A stretch of DNA of 64,000 nucleotides from Aphelocoma coerulescens (taxonomy: Eukaryota > Chordata > Aves > Passeriformes > Corvidae). A program made the position numbers and the translations under genes. Below are positions 1-12,370 of this stretch, in pieces (positions within the stretch are counted from its first letter, which is position 1; each line of letters opens with the position of its first letter). The notes under the pieces were generated by a model. That model was given only the letters and a program-made list of their open reading frames with translations. It searched no databases and was not told the origin of the DNA. The DNA is taken from assembly GCF_041296385.1 (NCBI RefSeq), contig NC_091015.1, forward strand, positions 54,130,345 through 54,194,344, written 5' to 3'.

Positions 1-1687
1 TTTTGCAGTCCTCAAACTGGCCAGAAAAGTAAATTCCAACAGCTCACATTTATTTCTTAAACCAGATTATTAGAGCATTCCCAGATTAAGTCTGATGTAA
101 CTAAGTTTAATTATCTTAACTCATGTTAACCCCCACATGTAGCATTGAAATATTCTTGCTTTCCAGAGTATGAGAACTAAAAATAGTCAGATGTGCTTTG
201 GCTTGTAGTTGCATGTGTCTTTGTCATGGTGTCTCTGTGCATGGTTTACCAAGTCCATTCACTGTTAGCACAGTCAGTGTTGCATTATATACACTCTTTG
301 ACTGTGTCTGAGGTTTTATGGGATTTCTGAACATAAAAAATTTGTTGTTGTTATTTTGAGTAATTTTACAAAAAAAAAAAAAACAAACTTGGAAAACCAA
401 ACCACACTTAATTAAAATTCAACCTTTGCATTTATTAGTTTGTAATTGAAGAACTTTACTGCTGCATTTTCATACTGGAGGAGCTGCAAGTCATGCTCTG
501 TGAGCTGTTGAAGTGTTTAAAGCAGTAAACTTTACATTTTTAAATCCCAAGGTTGAGGAACCCTCTGTTTATGAAATATATTGTTGAAATACAGCAAAAC
601 AGTTCTAGAATAACTAATAGCAGTTTGTTTTTCTGGGATTTCTGTAGTTACTGTCTGATGACTGCTTTTGAAGACAGGGTTAAAATGGTATCAGAGTAAA
701 ATCTGATGGTTTCTTGGCCAGCTCTTGCACTCCTGCTCTTTTTCCATTCTCCATAAAGATATGTAGTTAAATGTTGCAAAGGATGTCCTTAATACGTTAT
801 AGTCAGTGTTGATTTGCAGTTATTCTGTCAGCAGATTGAGAATTTGAACAACAATAATAATGTGTTAAATGTGCATCACACAGGAGGATTTTTAGCTTTG
901 TACACAACGTGCATACATTACTCTTCTATCCTGTAGTGTCACCTCCTTGAGAGTGCAGCTCAACTGTCTGAAGGCAGGTTCTGTTGATAAAGCCATTGTG
1001 CTCAGTCTAATTCTTGCTAGAGCCAGTTGACACAGTTTGTAGATTATGGCTCAGTTTTTCATTCTGTTTTTGTTTATCCTTTTTCTTTCTTTCCAAGTCC
1101 TAATTTTGTTTCTTCCTTGTAAAGATGTTTTTCACTTTCTGAACTCAAAATAAAATTAGTTTAGATAAGAACAACCAAAGAAGGTAGAAACAATTTTATC
1201 ATCTATCTGGAGCATCTGGTGTATAATTTGGAGTTTGATGTAGACAAGATTATGTCCAACTAAGATGTAGTTTTTGATATTCGTGCATATAAGGGAATGA
1301 ATAGGTAAAAAATCATATTTGTGCTTAAATACCTATGTATTCTGAAAATAGATCAACTTTCTTCTAAAGTAAATATATTAAAATATCCTATGTTTATCCT
1401 TAACGTAAGCCATTTAAAAATTAAAGTTTTATCATCTTTTGTAGTTAATATCATACCACTTTGGACATAGTATGTTAGATAGTGTTTACTTGTTACTCTA
1501 CCACTTGTGAAGATGTTCAAAGCAGCTTTACACTGGGCCAGTCAGTCTTGGACAGAATTTATTTGCTAGTGTTCTATGGATTTTTTTTTTTCCTATGAGT
1601 GACATGAAAATGAGCAAATTTAAAGTGCATACAGTCTTACGGTACAGTGTGAGTAACCTTAACATATTTGTGTTTATTTACACCAAG
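1..1687 (+). other. Upstream ULK4 intron, 3' end
   Basis: No exon, repeat family or RNA gene is recognised. The tract is AT-rich with a short A-run near 371-383. Open frames are short and lack splice-like borders. It is taken as intron because the first recognised exon begins at 1688 with an acceptor and mid-protein coding sequence. Confidence 0.6.
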
Positions 1688-1815
1688 GATTTTGTGACTA
1701 CAGTTACTCGTTTACTTGAAAGTCCTTCAACTTTTATTCGAGCAAAAGCCTTTCTGGTCTTGCTACAAGTTTTAATTAATAACAGGGAGATGCTGCTCCT
1801 CAGTTGTCAAACAAG
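1688..1815 (+). CDS. ULK4: ULK4 exon 1 of window (HEAT-repeat region)
   Basis: The exon is 128 nt, starts in phase 0 and ends with two bases of an Arg codon. The acceptor is the AG at 1686-1687 after a T-rich tract; the donor at 1816 reads GTAAGG. It encodes 42 residues beginning DFVTTVTRLLESPSTFIRAK and ending LLLSCQT plus a split Arg. This is a HEAT/ARM-type helical pair and is nearly identical to human ULK4, where the segment starts DFVSTVTQLLESPSTF. Upstream in the same frame the reading is open but unlike ULK4, so the exon start is set by the acceptor and not by the ATG at 1595. Confidence 0.93.
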
Positions 1816-3968
1816 GTAAGGTGATAATGGAAGATAATCAAAGATATAATCTTTAAAGTTGTACCTGGAGTACTTTAAAATGTGTGGTATTTTTGAGCCA
1901 GTGTTTTAGAAGTGAATTGTATTGTGTGTAATCTGAGTCCTTTCACTCATGAAACTGTTTTGTCTGGGATCATCCAGTGACAATTATTCACAAGGGGAAA
2001 CCACTGTCTTACAGGGAGAATCTGTCTTTTAAAGTAACTTGTGGTCCCAGTGAACGTTTGCATTTTTGGGTAGGGCAAAAGATACACTGCAATAGTGAGT
2101 TGTTGCTATGGTGGGAAAGCAAAATAAAAGGTTCTGCCATGTACCTTCCTCATCTTGGGGTTTGGTATAGTCTATAGTCTCTTCAGGATAGTCACACTCA
2201 AAGTAAAATAGTATTTTTAGGCTATATGTGTTGGGAGAGTGATTTACATAATGACCAATAAATTCCTGTAACTTCTATATGAAGTATTTAATTTTTCTAT
2301 ATTCTAGAATACTTTGGAAGAAATTACTGGATCACAATGTAATTGTTATTTAAAATTTTGTGTCTTCTGTTGGGACAGAAGTATTCCTGTATCGGAGAGG
2401 AGCAAATTAGACTGTGTTTGAATATGAATTGTCACCATGTTTCTAGGTGATCAGAGAAGTAAGATGAAAGAAATTTTAGTTGGGATTTATATCTTCTACT
2501 GTTTCATATGAAGAAGAGTAAAATGAAGTGTAAACATAGTTTTTACAATATTGAAATAAAGCAGGTTTGGAACTGAAAGTAAGAAAGGATGAGGCTTGTA
2601 GGTAGCTACAAATCTAACTACATCTACAGCAAATATAATATTGTATCTTACATTTGAGAAGAATTAGGATGTATACATTGGAGTTAAAGGAAGGGGCAGG
2701 TGCGTTATACCATGAAGCCACTGTGAGAGGACACCTTGTAGGGTACTAGCATTATATATATTCCTTCACTCGCAAAGCTGTAGATATCTCAATATTTGTA
2801 AAATCACACAGAACAGGTACTGAATCCCAGGGGTTTTTTTTATGTGTATCTTTTTACACTTCCAGAAATGTTTTATGAGATTGTGTGTTCTGGTTAGCGT
2901 AAAATGCCTCTAACGATTTGTGAGTAACTTTTTAATAATGTGACCATTTTTAATAACTCATGCTATTCATGTGCTTGATACACTGCATAGGACTCTCCTG
3001 TGTGTTTGGAGAAAGGTCTGACAGAAATCCTGCACAAACAGTTACTATTTGTTTATATATACCTAAGATATTATGTGAAGGAGAATAATAATTTTATCAA
3101 CAATTTGCTTTATTTATAATGCTTTCCAACCAGCTATCTTTCTGAAGAGAATGTGTTGTGAATTTGGAATGTGATTTTGTGTTACGACTTTTGGCGTTAT
3201 CCTGCTGTTTTACTGTGATGCTCCAGACAGGGCTGATTAGAGACCAATACATAATGTAACACATTAGGTAAAACAACAGGCAATCCTTATAGCAGGTTTA
3301 TTGAGTTGATAAAGTGTTTTTCCTTATTTGGTAAGTTTTCTTCATAATTGTTCTTGAGTGAACAGTATATCTCTTATTAGAATAGATCATCTAAAACCTT
3401 TCTCTTGCATCCAGAAAGTAAGATAGCTACAGAGAGGAGAAATGACTCACTGAATCTGGAGACAGTTGCATTCATAATATCACTGTAAAACTCTGAAATA
3501 ATCTTAAGCCCAACAGAGATACTGGATATTCATTGTTGAATTCCTGTTAGAGTATTTTAGTTAGATGTCTTCAGTTTTCTGACAGAAAAGTTTCTTCAAA
3601 ATTAGGACTCATAAATTCTAAATTGGTAGTACAGGAAGCAGAAATCAGTTGGATAATGATTGAAAATATTTTATATACTCAGATTCTCTTTCTGAAGGTG
3701 TTTGATTTGGGAAATATACAGAGCATGTGGTGAAATGTGCATAATTTCTGATTAATGGTTTGTCTTCAGCAGCTGCAGCTAATACCTGTAATTGCTTTAG
3801 ATGATACCTTATATTGCTTTAGATGATAAAATCTGTTTATAATAATGATAATCAATATAAGGCAATTTTTCAGTGTGCATCACTTAAAGGATGATGCCGA
3901 TGATAAAAGAATAATAACTGTTCCATTGCAACACTGCCCTGAAAAAGGCTTTTGTTTAGTTTAGTAAT

Positions 3969-4060
3969 TATGCTGGTTTTGGCTGGGGTAGTGTTAATTT
4001 TCTTCATGGCAACTACTGTGAGGCTGTTTGTGCTGAAAACAGCCCCCTGGGCCTCATGAG
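3969..4060 (+). mobile_element. ERV-type LTR fragment, 5' (U3-like) part
   Basis: The run beginning tgctggttttggctggggta and continuing through gttaattttcttcat and tgtgctgaaaacag matches the start of an LTR family that I remember as common in birds (an ERVL/ERVK-like LTR beginning with a gctggttttggctggga motif). Similarity fades after about 4060. The companion part of the same family lies 1 kb downstream at 5050. The family assignment is from memory and no internal retroviral gene is seen. Confidence 0.5.
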
Positions 4061-4130
4061 CATGGGGACTGCCTCGGGGCCAGCATCCCAAAGGTCTTGC
4101 TCTAGAGAGCAGTCCTGCCTTTAGACAGCA

Positions 4131-4390
4131 GCAAAGTTGGAGCAGGGTCTGGAGTGCAAGTCTTACGAGGAGGAGCTGAGAGAACTGAGGTTGTTTAGCC
4201 TGGAGGAAAGGAAGCTCAGGGGATACCTTATCACTCTTTGTAACTACCTAAAAGAAAGCTGTAGCGAGGCGGGGGTCAGTCTTTTTTTCCAAGTAATGAG
4301 CAATAGGACAAGAGGAAATGATCTTATGTTGTGTCATTGGAGATTGAGATTTAATATCAGGAAAAATTTTTTCACTGATAATTCAGACAA
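4131..4390 (+). mobile_element. CR1 LINE fragment, 3' ORF2 end
   Basis: The plus-strand translation contains SYEEELRELRLFSLEERKLR, then a SNRTRGND-like block and RFNIRKNFFTD. These are the degenerate C-terminal signatures of CR1 reverse transcriptase: YEERLRELGLFSLEKRRLRG, then DRTRGNG, then FRLDIRRNFFT. The copy is 5'-truncated, as CR1 usually is, and lacks a clear ATTCTATG tail. A 137-codon frame running through it (4137-4550) is a relic and not a host gene. Confidence 0.8.
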
Positions 4391-5049
4391 TAAAATCCTT
4401 TTCCCACTGGTAACCTTTGTGATATCTGTCCTTGGAAGTGGTTTTGGAGCTGAAAAAACTGTGGCATATGAGAAAAATAACAGTTTCATGATTATTCAGC
4501 TCATTGGGAGAGAAGGGCATGGGACAGGGAAAGGAGGGGAGAGAAAGTGAAATGGAAGGAGGAGTAGGGAAAGAGGAAGTGGAAGGGAAGGGTGATGGCA
4601 AGCTTATTTTAGCTGTGCTGGTGTTACCAAAATGGATTTCCTTGTGTTTTTCTTCCAGTTTCTGCACAGGTACCAGGAAATAAAAGGCAGCAGAAGTAGG
4701 AACTTGCTGAAACCCCTTTTAATTGTGAGCAATAATGGTGCCTCTGGGCTGGGAACATGAGAAGTATCCCGTGTTACGATCTTGATTCCTTGAACGCAAT
4801 CTTAAGACAACCTGCCTATTTGTTTTTAGTGTTTACAGAATCTATTGGCTTTGGCCATGGTACCAGCAGTTGGCATTCTCTTTTGAGTATTTTTACACAC
4901 AACCTCTCCATGCGTGTCCCTCTAATGCCTATTGATTAGCTGAGTTTACAGAATCTGGTTGCAAGTTTCTTTTTGTACTTCTTTTCAAAAGTCTTTCCTT
5001 ACTTGAAGAGTATGGAAACACCTTTATAATTCCAAATAATAGTGGAGAA

Positions 5050-5265
5050 GCAGCTGATCCCAACTGACCAAAGGGATATTCCATACCACATGGCCTCATG
5101 GGGGAAAGAAGAAAGGAAGGGCAGGGGGGGATGTTTGAAGTGATGGCACTTGTCTTCCCAAGTAACCATTATATGTGATAGAGCCCTTTGTTCCTGGAAA
5201 TGGCTGAACACCTGTCTGCCCATGGGAAGTGGTGAATGAATTCCTTGTTTTGGTTTGCTTGTGCA
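5050..5265 (+). mobile_element. ERV-type LTR fragment, 3' part
   Basis: The segment begins cagctgatcccaactgacca and runs through aagggatattccatacc, gatggcacttgtcttccc and ctgcccatgggaagtggtga to cttgttttggtttgctt. These blocks occur in this order in the avian LTR whose 5' part is at 3969. The TATA/polyadenylation part and the terminal CA are not clear, so the 3' boundary is approximate. An old CR1 piece and about 650 bp of other DNA separate the two parts. Confidence 0.55.
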
Positions 5266-6483
5266 GATTTTGAGTTCTGTGGATGAAAAGTATTGATATG
5301 TAATAAGAGATGAAATTTTGAAGTGAATTCATTGTCCCACAACATTGAGACAATTCACCTGTTACTCTTTTTTCCTACCTGTTCCGTGGTAGTCGATTAC
5401 ATACCTTTTGTTCTTCCACGTGTGAACAGCTAGAGTAGTTAGGAAACCTTTTAGGCTGAAGTAGCACTTGTTTACTTACACTATGCAAATTAGTTTCTTT
5501 TGCTAATCACACTGAGTTTTCTAGTCTCCTTCTTTTCTCCTTGATTTACAGAGGCAGGTTACTTGTTCTTCAGGGGAGGGATACAACGTGAAGTTTTATT
5601 AAGACTTTTCATTTCACCCTTTTCTGAAAAATCAATAATTTCCAGTTAGTCTCACTGAATTGTTCTTTTTCTGTCTAAATGGTTTCAGAGAATTTCCTAG
5701 GTAAACAGAGACTGACTTGGATATTGAACTTCTCCTCCCAAAAGAATTTACTCAAACCTCTTGTTTTCTACTGTCTGCAGAGATGGACACTTGTGCAAAA
5801 ATAGGGTAGTATTCCCGACAGATTTCACAGTCTGCAGAAATGTAACTATGCACAACAGCATAACCTCTGAGCAAAATCTTTCTGTGTTTCCTGTGCCCAC
5901 CTCCCATATTTATTAAATTTTGAAATCTTATATGTGCCCTCAAAGGAAAAGCTTTGTCTGGAAACCTACTGAAGTCTTACATCTAGAATGGCTTATTTGC
6001 CTTCTACATCTTAAGACTGATTTAGAAAAGTAGTGAGGAAAAGAACCGAAAAGCTTGGTGCTCAGTCAGATGGGAAAACATGGAAATGGAAGGCAGGAGG
6101 GAACAATTACGTAAGTCAGTGATTTCAGGGAAAAACCCCAGCAAGCTGCTACCAAATTAAAAAGAAAAAAAAGGTGATGGAAGTAGAGATTGACCCTTCT
6201 GTTAGCATGATATGCCATCTGATATTACATCTCTGTAAAATAAACAATATATCTGTATTAAGTATCCTTTAAAAATCTTCATCCTTTTCTGTTAGCAGAG
6301 ACTGACTAATAACAATAATAATAAATAATGATAAAACTAATAAATAGTCCTTGATTTCTTGGGTTAACTGGACTGTATATGTCCCCAGAGTATGCATGAC
6401 CTTCTTTAGTTTCGTGAAGGTCTGTCATTCTCTGTGAGCTTAGTCTCTTTACTTCATGTTGATCATCCTTCTAGGAGAACAGT

Positions 6484-6557
6484 TCTTATTCTTACTTATT
6501 ATACTTATTATACTTACTTACTTATACTTACTTACTTATAACAATACTTATTATTAA
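6484..6557. repeat. TTAC/TTAT simple repeat
   Basis: Irregular tandem units of cttactta and cttatta run across about 70 bp. No coding frame is relevant. It is intronic and likely length-variable. Confidence 0.8.
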
Positions 6558-8861
6558 GTAGTAGACCTCATTCCCGGTCCTATCACTCTGGACTGTTAAC
6601 TCTGGAATTTTCCCTTTTTTGCTCCACTCTTTCACTTTTTTTTTCAGAAAACTTGGGTTGTTTTGCTTTTTTTAGTGTAAAAGCTCACTGATGGCCATAT
6701 CTTGCAATACAGACACTTGATTTTTTTTTTTTTAAACCAAACCTTTGCTTCATAGACAGTGGTTTATTCCTCATCATATTTAACTTATTTATACTAACAC
6801 CTACATATTTTTTCATGTACTGTTGAATTCAAGACAAACATGTGCACTAAATGAATTGAATAAATGTATTTCTATGGGCCTGGTTTTGCCCACTAGAGAG
6901 AACACTGAGATTCATCAGGGAATAAAAGTAACTGATGAATTGTTCTACATGTGACTGAGGAACTTGTCAAAGGAAAACAGAGATTCTAATGCATTACTGC
7001 CTATACGATTTGTATCTGTACAGTTTTCTCGAGACAATATTTAGTTAAACTGAACTATCAGGGAAAAACTAGTTGTGCATATTTTTAGAAAATCTTCATG
7101 TGAAAGACAGTTTTATGAATGGACGAACAACATAAAGGAGAGAAGTCATTTGTCTTTCCTCTCTCAGAATAAGTGAACCTACTTTGTATCCGTCTCAAAT
7201 GTGATTAAGTAATAGAACATATTTTTATAACAGAAAAGAACCTCTTTCTCCCAAAGCAATAAAACCATTCATGTTGAAGTCTGTTTGGCCCATTCTAAGT
7301 AAAACTTAAACAGATCTAAGTGTATTTCCATGTGGAATCAAATGATTGTTAAATCATGGAAGTGTTTTCTTAAAGAAAAGAATTAATTCAAACTCTGATA
7401 TTTTGTAGGGTTTTTTTAAAGCTAAACATTTTTTGAATAAAAACTACATGGTTGTCTGGAAAGGCTAGAAGGCCATTTTATTTAAAACATTCAAACTTTT
7501 ATGTAAAAATATGTAAAGCTTGTAAAAGTAAAATTCTATTTGAAGCACAGTGTCAGATTTTTAAGTAGTTATTTTCTAAAAGGTAAAACAAAATTCCTGT
7601 AATCTAATGCAATTTCCAGACATTACAAGAGTAAAAGATGTCCTCATGGTCTGTGAGAAGTGCAGCTGAATGTGTTGCATCTGGGCTATTGCACAGGTGA
7701 AATGTAGTTACTGAATGGGTCTTCTGATTATTCTCTCTGTCTCTGTAGAATAGGTTAGGAAGGATAAGAGTGTAGTATTCAATAATAATCATGTATTGTT
7801 TAGAGACATACGTCGTCAAAATGTATTCTTAGGTAGTTTTCATTTCCTTGAGTAAATAATTTTTTTGGTGAAAAGATGTATTTCCTAGTAGTGTTGTTAT
7901 GAATACTTGAGGCACTGTAAATAAGTAATTTTCATAGTTCTGTAAAAGAGCACTGATTATAAGAAGAGTATTTTAAAAAGATAGTACTGATGTACATACT
8001 TAAAATCCAGATCATGGATTTCCCTCACCAGTGATTGATGGTTCTTTGCACAGGACCCGGAGGGAGTTCGAATGTGAAACAAAGATGTCAATAGTATGGC
8101 CCTAAAGGGAAGTCTGGCCCTTCTGTCTATTCAAATAAGCATTTTAAAATTTTGCCTTAAGCATTCTGTTACAGGTGTATTATTAAAGCAATCTCTTGTA
8201 AGTTAGCCAGTGGCTAATAAATCAGTTACCATTTCACTGTGAGAAATGTCATTCTGCAGAACGGCATAGCCACAGAGCACTTACTAGTTGGAATGTGAGC
8301 ATTGAGTTTGTCTTTAGAAATTGTTCACACCAGATTACTAGAGAAAGGATCTAAGACTCGTTTGGGCTTTTCTCTCTTTCAATATGGCCATTCCAGCTAG
8401 TGCTAACATTTTAATAGGCTGCCATGTGATCTATGTAGTATGATTTTTCTGGACTAAAAGACTGATCTTTTATTACATTGACTTAAGTTATTCTTGCTAT
8501 TGGAATTCTTATGTGCTGAAAATTAGTGCCTTTAGTCTTTCACTTTTATTGCACATATTGATCACATATTTCAAAATAAAGCAGATTGTAAAATTAGTCT
8601 CTGACTAAGTTTGCCAAAAGATTCACTCCTTATGTTAACATCACATATTCATTTAAACTTTCCTTGGCTCAGTAATTTTTTTTTGGTTAGAGTTGATTAA
8701 AAGAAAAGTCTAACATTTCAACAAAATTACAGAGCCAAAACTAATGTATCATCTTGATTGTAACTGCAGGTACCAGAAATGTCTGGTTCAATACTTCTTT
8801 TGACATATGGTGTTACTCTCTTTGGTGTGAGAGTTAATGTTTTGCACTTGTTTAAATGTAG

Positions 8862-8995
8862 ACTCGTGATGTATATTGAAAGAGACAGCAGAAAGACCAT
8901 GCCAGGAAAAGAGCAGCAAGGTGGCAGTGAATACCTGTCAAAATGCCTGGATCTTCTCATCTATCACATTGTGAGGGAGCTGCCAGGAATTCTAG
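8862..8995 (+). CDS. ULK4: ULK4 exon 2 of window
   Basis: The exon is 134 nt. The acceptor AG is at 8860-8861 and the donor GTAAAT at 8996. It completes the Arg codon from the previous exon and then reads LVMYIERDSRK, PGKEQQGG and EYLSKCLDLLIYHIVRELPG, ending with one base of a Gly codon. Almost every residue matches the human segment (LVMYIERDSRKTTPGKEQQ..., CLDLLICHIVQELP). The open frame continues past the donor into intron for about 40 codons, which is why a longer ORF is seen there; the splice signal and phase set the end. Confidence 0.95.
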
Positions 8996-11881
8996 GTAAA
9001 TTCAGTTTGTTAACCAAACAGATCTTACCTTTCCTTACTCTGTCAAAAAACAGATATATCCTTAAATATACAGGTGGAAAGGCTGTATTTTCTGATTACG
9101 TAAATTTTGCATGATATCAACTTCCTGAAATTTTTTATATATGTCACGATCAGATATTTTGTGTTGTATGCATAATGTTTTGTGTTTGTAGAATGGTAAG
9201 CCCCATCAGCTCAGTCAGGAATGAAGCCCAGATGTACAAGAACTTTTATCAATGTTCAATAAAGATATTGTTAAATCTATAAATATTGTACAATCTAAGA
9301 ACAAATTTGCCCCATAAAGCAGAGGCCTGGGAGAGATGCAACAGGGCATATCTCTGAGTACATGTTAATCACTTAAGCTGAAATTTATATATAGAGTACT
9401 TGCTACAGACAGTTTTTCTGGAAAATTTCAGCTTAGATACTTCAGTTGTTTTAGATGCCTGAAACCAATTTGCTCATGCATACGAGCTTTATTTTCGTAA
9501 AATTATTTTCTGATGAAATGATACCTGATGTATTTTTCATCTTCTCTACATTATCGCTAGGATATTGAAAATGTAATGGTAGCGCGCAAAGGTTAGTAGA
9601 CCTAAATGTCATGCTGCTATTTTAAAAGAAACTTTCCTTCCTCTGCTAATGCAAATTTTTGCCTTGCTGCAAACACCTGATCCCTTTTTTCTAACTAAAT
9701 ACCAGGTTTGCATATTGGCTATATTTCAGGATGGAGGTCTCAGACTAGAAATATTCGAAGCACAAATTCACCTCCTACTGTTTATATATACTATATGCAA
9801 CTGATATAATAGGCTCTGATATTTCCTCAGAATCTGAAAGTTCTATACATCAAATACATAGTTGCTATCATAATACATAGTACATCAATTGCTTAGACAT
9901 GTAATGACTACTGATTTACAATTTCAATGCATTGTTGAGAACTGATATCAAGCATAATTTCTACATTTTGTTTTCTTTTCCAAGCTGGATCTGCATGTTG
10001 ATTGTTTTCTGTAATCTTAAATTATCTCTCCGTATTTGTCCACATTTGTCAGAAGTCTTTTTCTTTTTATTGCTGTATGATGAAGGAGCATGTACTGCTT
10101 GACATGTGGTAAAAGTGATGGGCTCCTAACAGTAATAATCAGATTTGAAAATTGGAACAGTGAAAAGCAGTTTAACTGTTGATTTAGAATTAATCCTAGC
10201 TGGCTTTTTTAATATACATTCGTGTAAGCTCCTTACTGATCCCATCTTCTTCCACCAGATGTAGCTATAAACCAAATATATTAACAAGTTGTAGAAATTG
10301 ACCTTAAAGATATATTTGAACAAAAGAAATAAATTGTTAATCTTCTGGTTAATTTAAAAAGTTTTTGGTTGTTATAAATAAGAAAGTAATTTTATTTCTG
10401 CATTTATAATGTTTAACCTATTTTTAGGAAGTAGATATAAATTGTTTCGATCATGCTAAAATTAAAGGTAGCCACATCTATCTATCTATCTATCTATCTA
10501 TCTGTCTATCAAATGCAGAATTGCCAAGTGAGATTATTATAGTCCTTAAAATATAGCAAGAGAGATTGTTCAGTAAATTAGTTACTAACCACAGAGAGGT
10601 CTTGTTGAATTACACTATTGTGTGTAATTCAGAACAAAAATGTATTAATGAAAAAAGTGTTGTGTATTATGTATTTGAAGAGTTTTAAGGAACACTTTCT
10701 TTTCTTTACCAGCGAATGAGTCAAATCTTTAAGGCCTACTTTAGTGCCAGGCACTGTCATTTCTGCTTATATTGGAAACTGAACTCCATGGGAACAGAAG
10801 AAAAGCATTGGTATTATTCAACATGATTAAACTCTATCTTATTCTGAAAGGAGAGGACTTTTCTGGCCTGAAAAAATCATATAAAATACTGAGTCCCATT
10901 CTTTATTTGTTTAACATATATGTGAATTCCCTTTTACAGTTTTGAGCAGCTCTCTTTTTAGCAAAAAAATATAATAGGTGCTCTTTCAAGAAAGCATTGG
11001 CTTTTAATATTTTCAGGTTATAGGTACAGAATTTTCCTTCTTTTCATATGAGTTAACTTTTCTCATGCTGCTTCTGTTCTTTATCCCATGCAGAAGAGGT
11101 CTTGCTTTTTGTAGGCAATAGGAAGCGTGACACAAATTTAGCATGATGTTCCTTGATTTTTATGTCTCTTCTGAGTCTGAAGTATAATTTTCACAATTCC
11201 AATTAAAATTTTGTTTGCTTATTATTATGTCTGAGGTTTGCCATGGAGGCAACTAAGTTCTCTGATTGATCTGTTGCCATCTCTTTTATGAGAATTCCTG
11301 TAGCTTTAGGTCACTCGTGTCACAGTTAAATTGGTGTATGAGAATGTGTGTGCATGGCTGTTGGAAGGATCTCTTTTTTTGGAGGGTAGGGATGTTTGCG
11401 GTTTTATTTCCAGTTGAACTGTGCTGCAGGGGAAATGTATTGCTTCAGCATTGTGTCACCCACTAATCTTGGTTCATTCAGTTCCTGATTAGCTGAAAGT
11501 CATGAGAACTTTGCTTTTTATTTCACTGGAAATAGAATTGCATCTATAGAATTTAGCCAGTGTAAGTCCACTCTGCCAAGAGGAGTAATTTCATCTTTAC
11601 TTCAACACTCACCTTACTTATATTTCTATCCTCACTGTTTTGCCAGAGGATACCTTTGCTTGTCCCTGTAGCCAGAGTAGGGAATTGACCTGGTTGAACA
11701 CTGAGCTAGGAAAGAGAAGTGCTGGATCAGCCCGATTCATCATGTAATCACATGAACACTACTTCTAGCAGACAGAGAAGGAATGAACAGAGGCTGCTGG
11801 AACAGAGATGTTTTATTTGTCATGTGCTGTTGTTTAGTGATGCTTTTATGTTGGATCAGCCTGAAATGCTGTTTTCTGTAG
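8996..11881 (+). other. ULK4 intron (2.9 kb)
   Basis: It contains a (TCTA)n microsatellite at 10475-10510 and otherwise AT-rich sequence. No mobile element family or exon is recognised. Short frames such as 11266-11466 have no splice or homology support. Confidence 0.65.
10475..10510. repeat. (TCTA)n microsatellite
   Basis: About eight to nine tetranucleotide units run in tandem, with one TCTG variant near the 3' end. It is likely polymorphic. Confidence 0.9.
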
Positions 11882-12003
11882 GTGACATTCTCAGTGCCCT
11901 AACTAATGTCTCTGGACGTAAACACCCATCAACGGTTCAGGCCAAACAGCTAAAGATGTGCCTTCCTATGATGCCTGTAGTGCTTCATCTTGTGACATCC
12001 CAG
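11882..12003 (+). CDS. ULK4: ULK4 exon 3 of window
   Basis: The exon is 122 nt. The acceptor is AG at 11880-11881 after a T-rich stretch; the donor is GTAGAT at 12004. It completes the split Gly and reads DILSALTNVSGRKHPSTVQ, then KQLKMCLPMMPVVLHLVTSQ. The human segment is DILNSLANVSGRKHPSTVQ followed by KQLKLCLPLMPIVLHLVTSQ, so identity is high. It ends in phase 0. The larger frame 11719-12099 includes intronic sequence on both sides. Confidence 0.95.
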
Positions 12004-12313
12004 GTAGATTTTTTTCCCCCTAAAATTTGTAACAACAGAGGACAAACTCTTACAGTTTTCCAAAATCTAATTTCTGTCAATCATGGTCAGAATGAGTAAA
12101 ATAGAGGTTTTGTTAATGCATAGATATGTTGATGAGTATTCCACCTATGAAACAGCATTTGATAAATGCACTTTATATAACAACTGTAATGACAGAAGAA
12201 AATACAGGTTTTGTGCTCTTTTTTTTTAACATGTGAAATAATTGTTTTACTTTTTCTGGTCATGAGATATGCATTTTATGTAATTTTTTTCAACTTTGAC
12301 TAATTTCAAATAG
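12004..12313 (+). other. ULK4 short intron (310 bp)
   Basis: This intron lies between two phase-0 junctions, with a GTAGAT donor and a TTTCAAATAG acceptor. Nothing else is seen in it. Confidence 0.85.
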
Positions 12314-12370
12314 GTGTTTCGTTCCCAGATAGTCACAAAGGAGTTTCTTTTCAACTATGGCATCTTACTT
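12314..12370 (+). CDS. ULK4: ULK4 exon 4 of window (57 nt)
   Basis: The exon is exactly 19 codons, phase 0 to phase 0, with acceptor TTTCAAATAG and donor GTGAGT at 12371. It encodes VFRSQIVTKEFLFNYGILL. Human ULK4 has VFRPQVVTEEFLFSYGTIL at the same point. It is too short for an ORF scan and was found by extending the protein alignment. As a symmetrical exon of whole codons it could be skipped without a frameshift. Confidence 0.93.

Larger units (their letters stand above)
1816..8861 (+). other. ULK4 intron (7.0 kb)
   Basis: This intron holds an LTR in two pieces (about 3969-4060 and 5050-5265), a CR1 3' fragment at 4131-4390 and a TTAC/TTAT simple repeat near 6484-6557. Several 60-77 codon frames on both strands look like chance. 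I see nothing else with coding or RNA signature. Confidence 0.7.

Noticed and set aside
4137..4550. 137-codon plus-strand ORF
   Set aside because: It is the C-terminal CR1 relic running into unrelated intron sequence.
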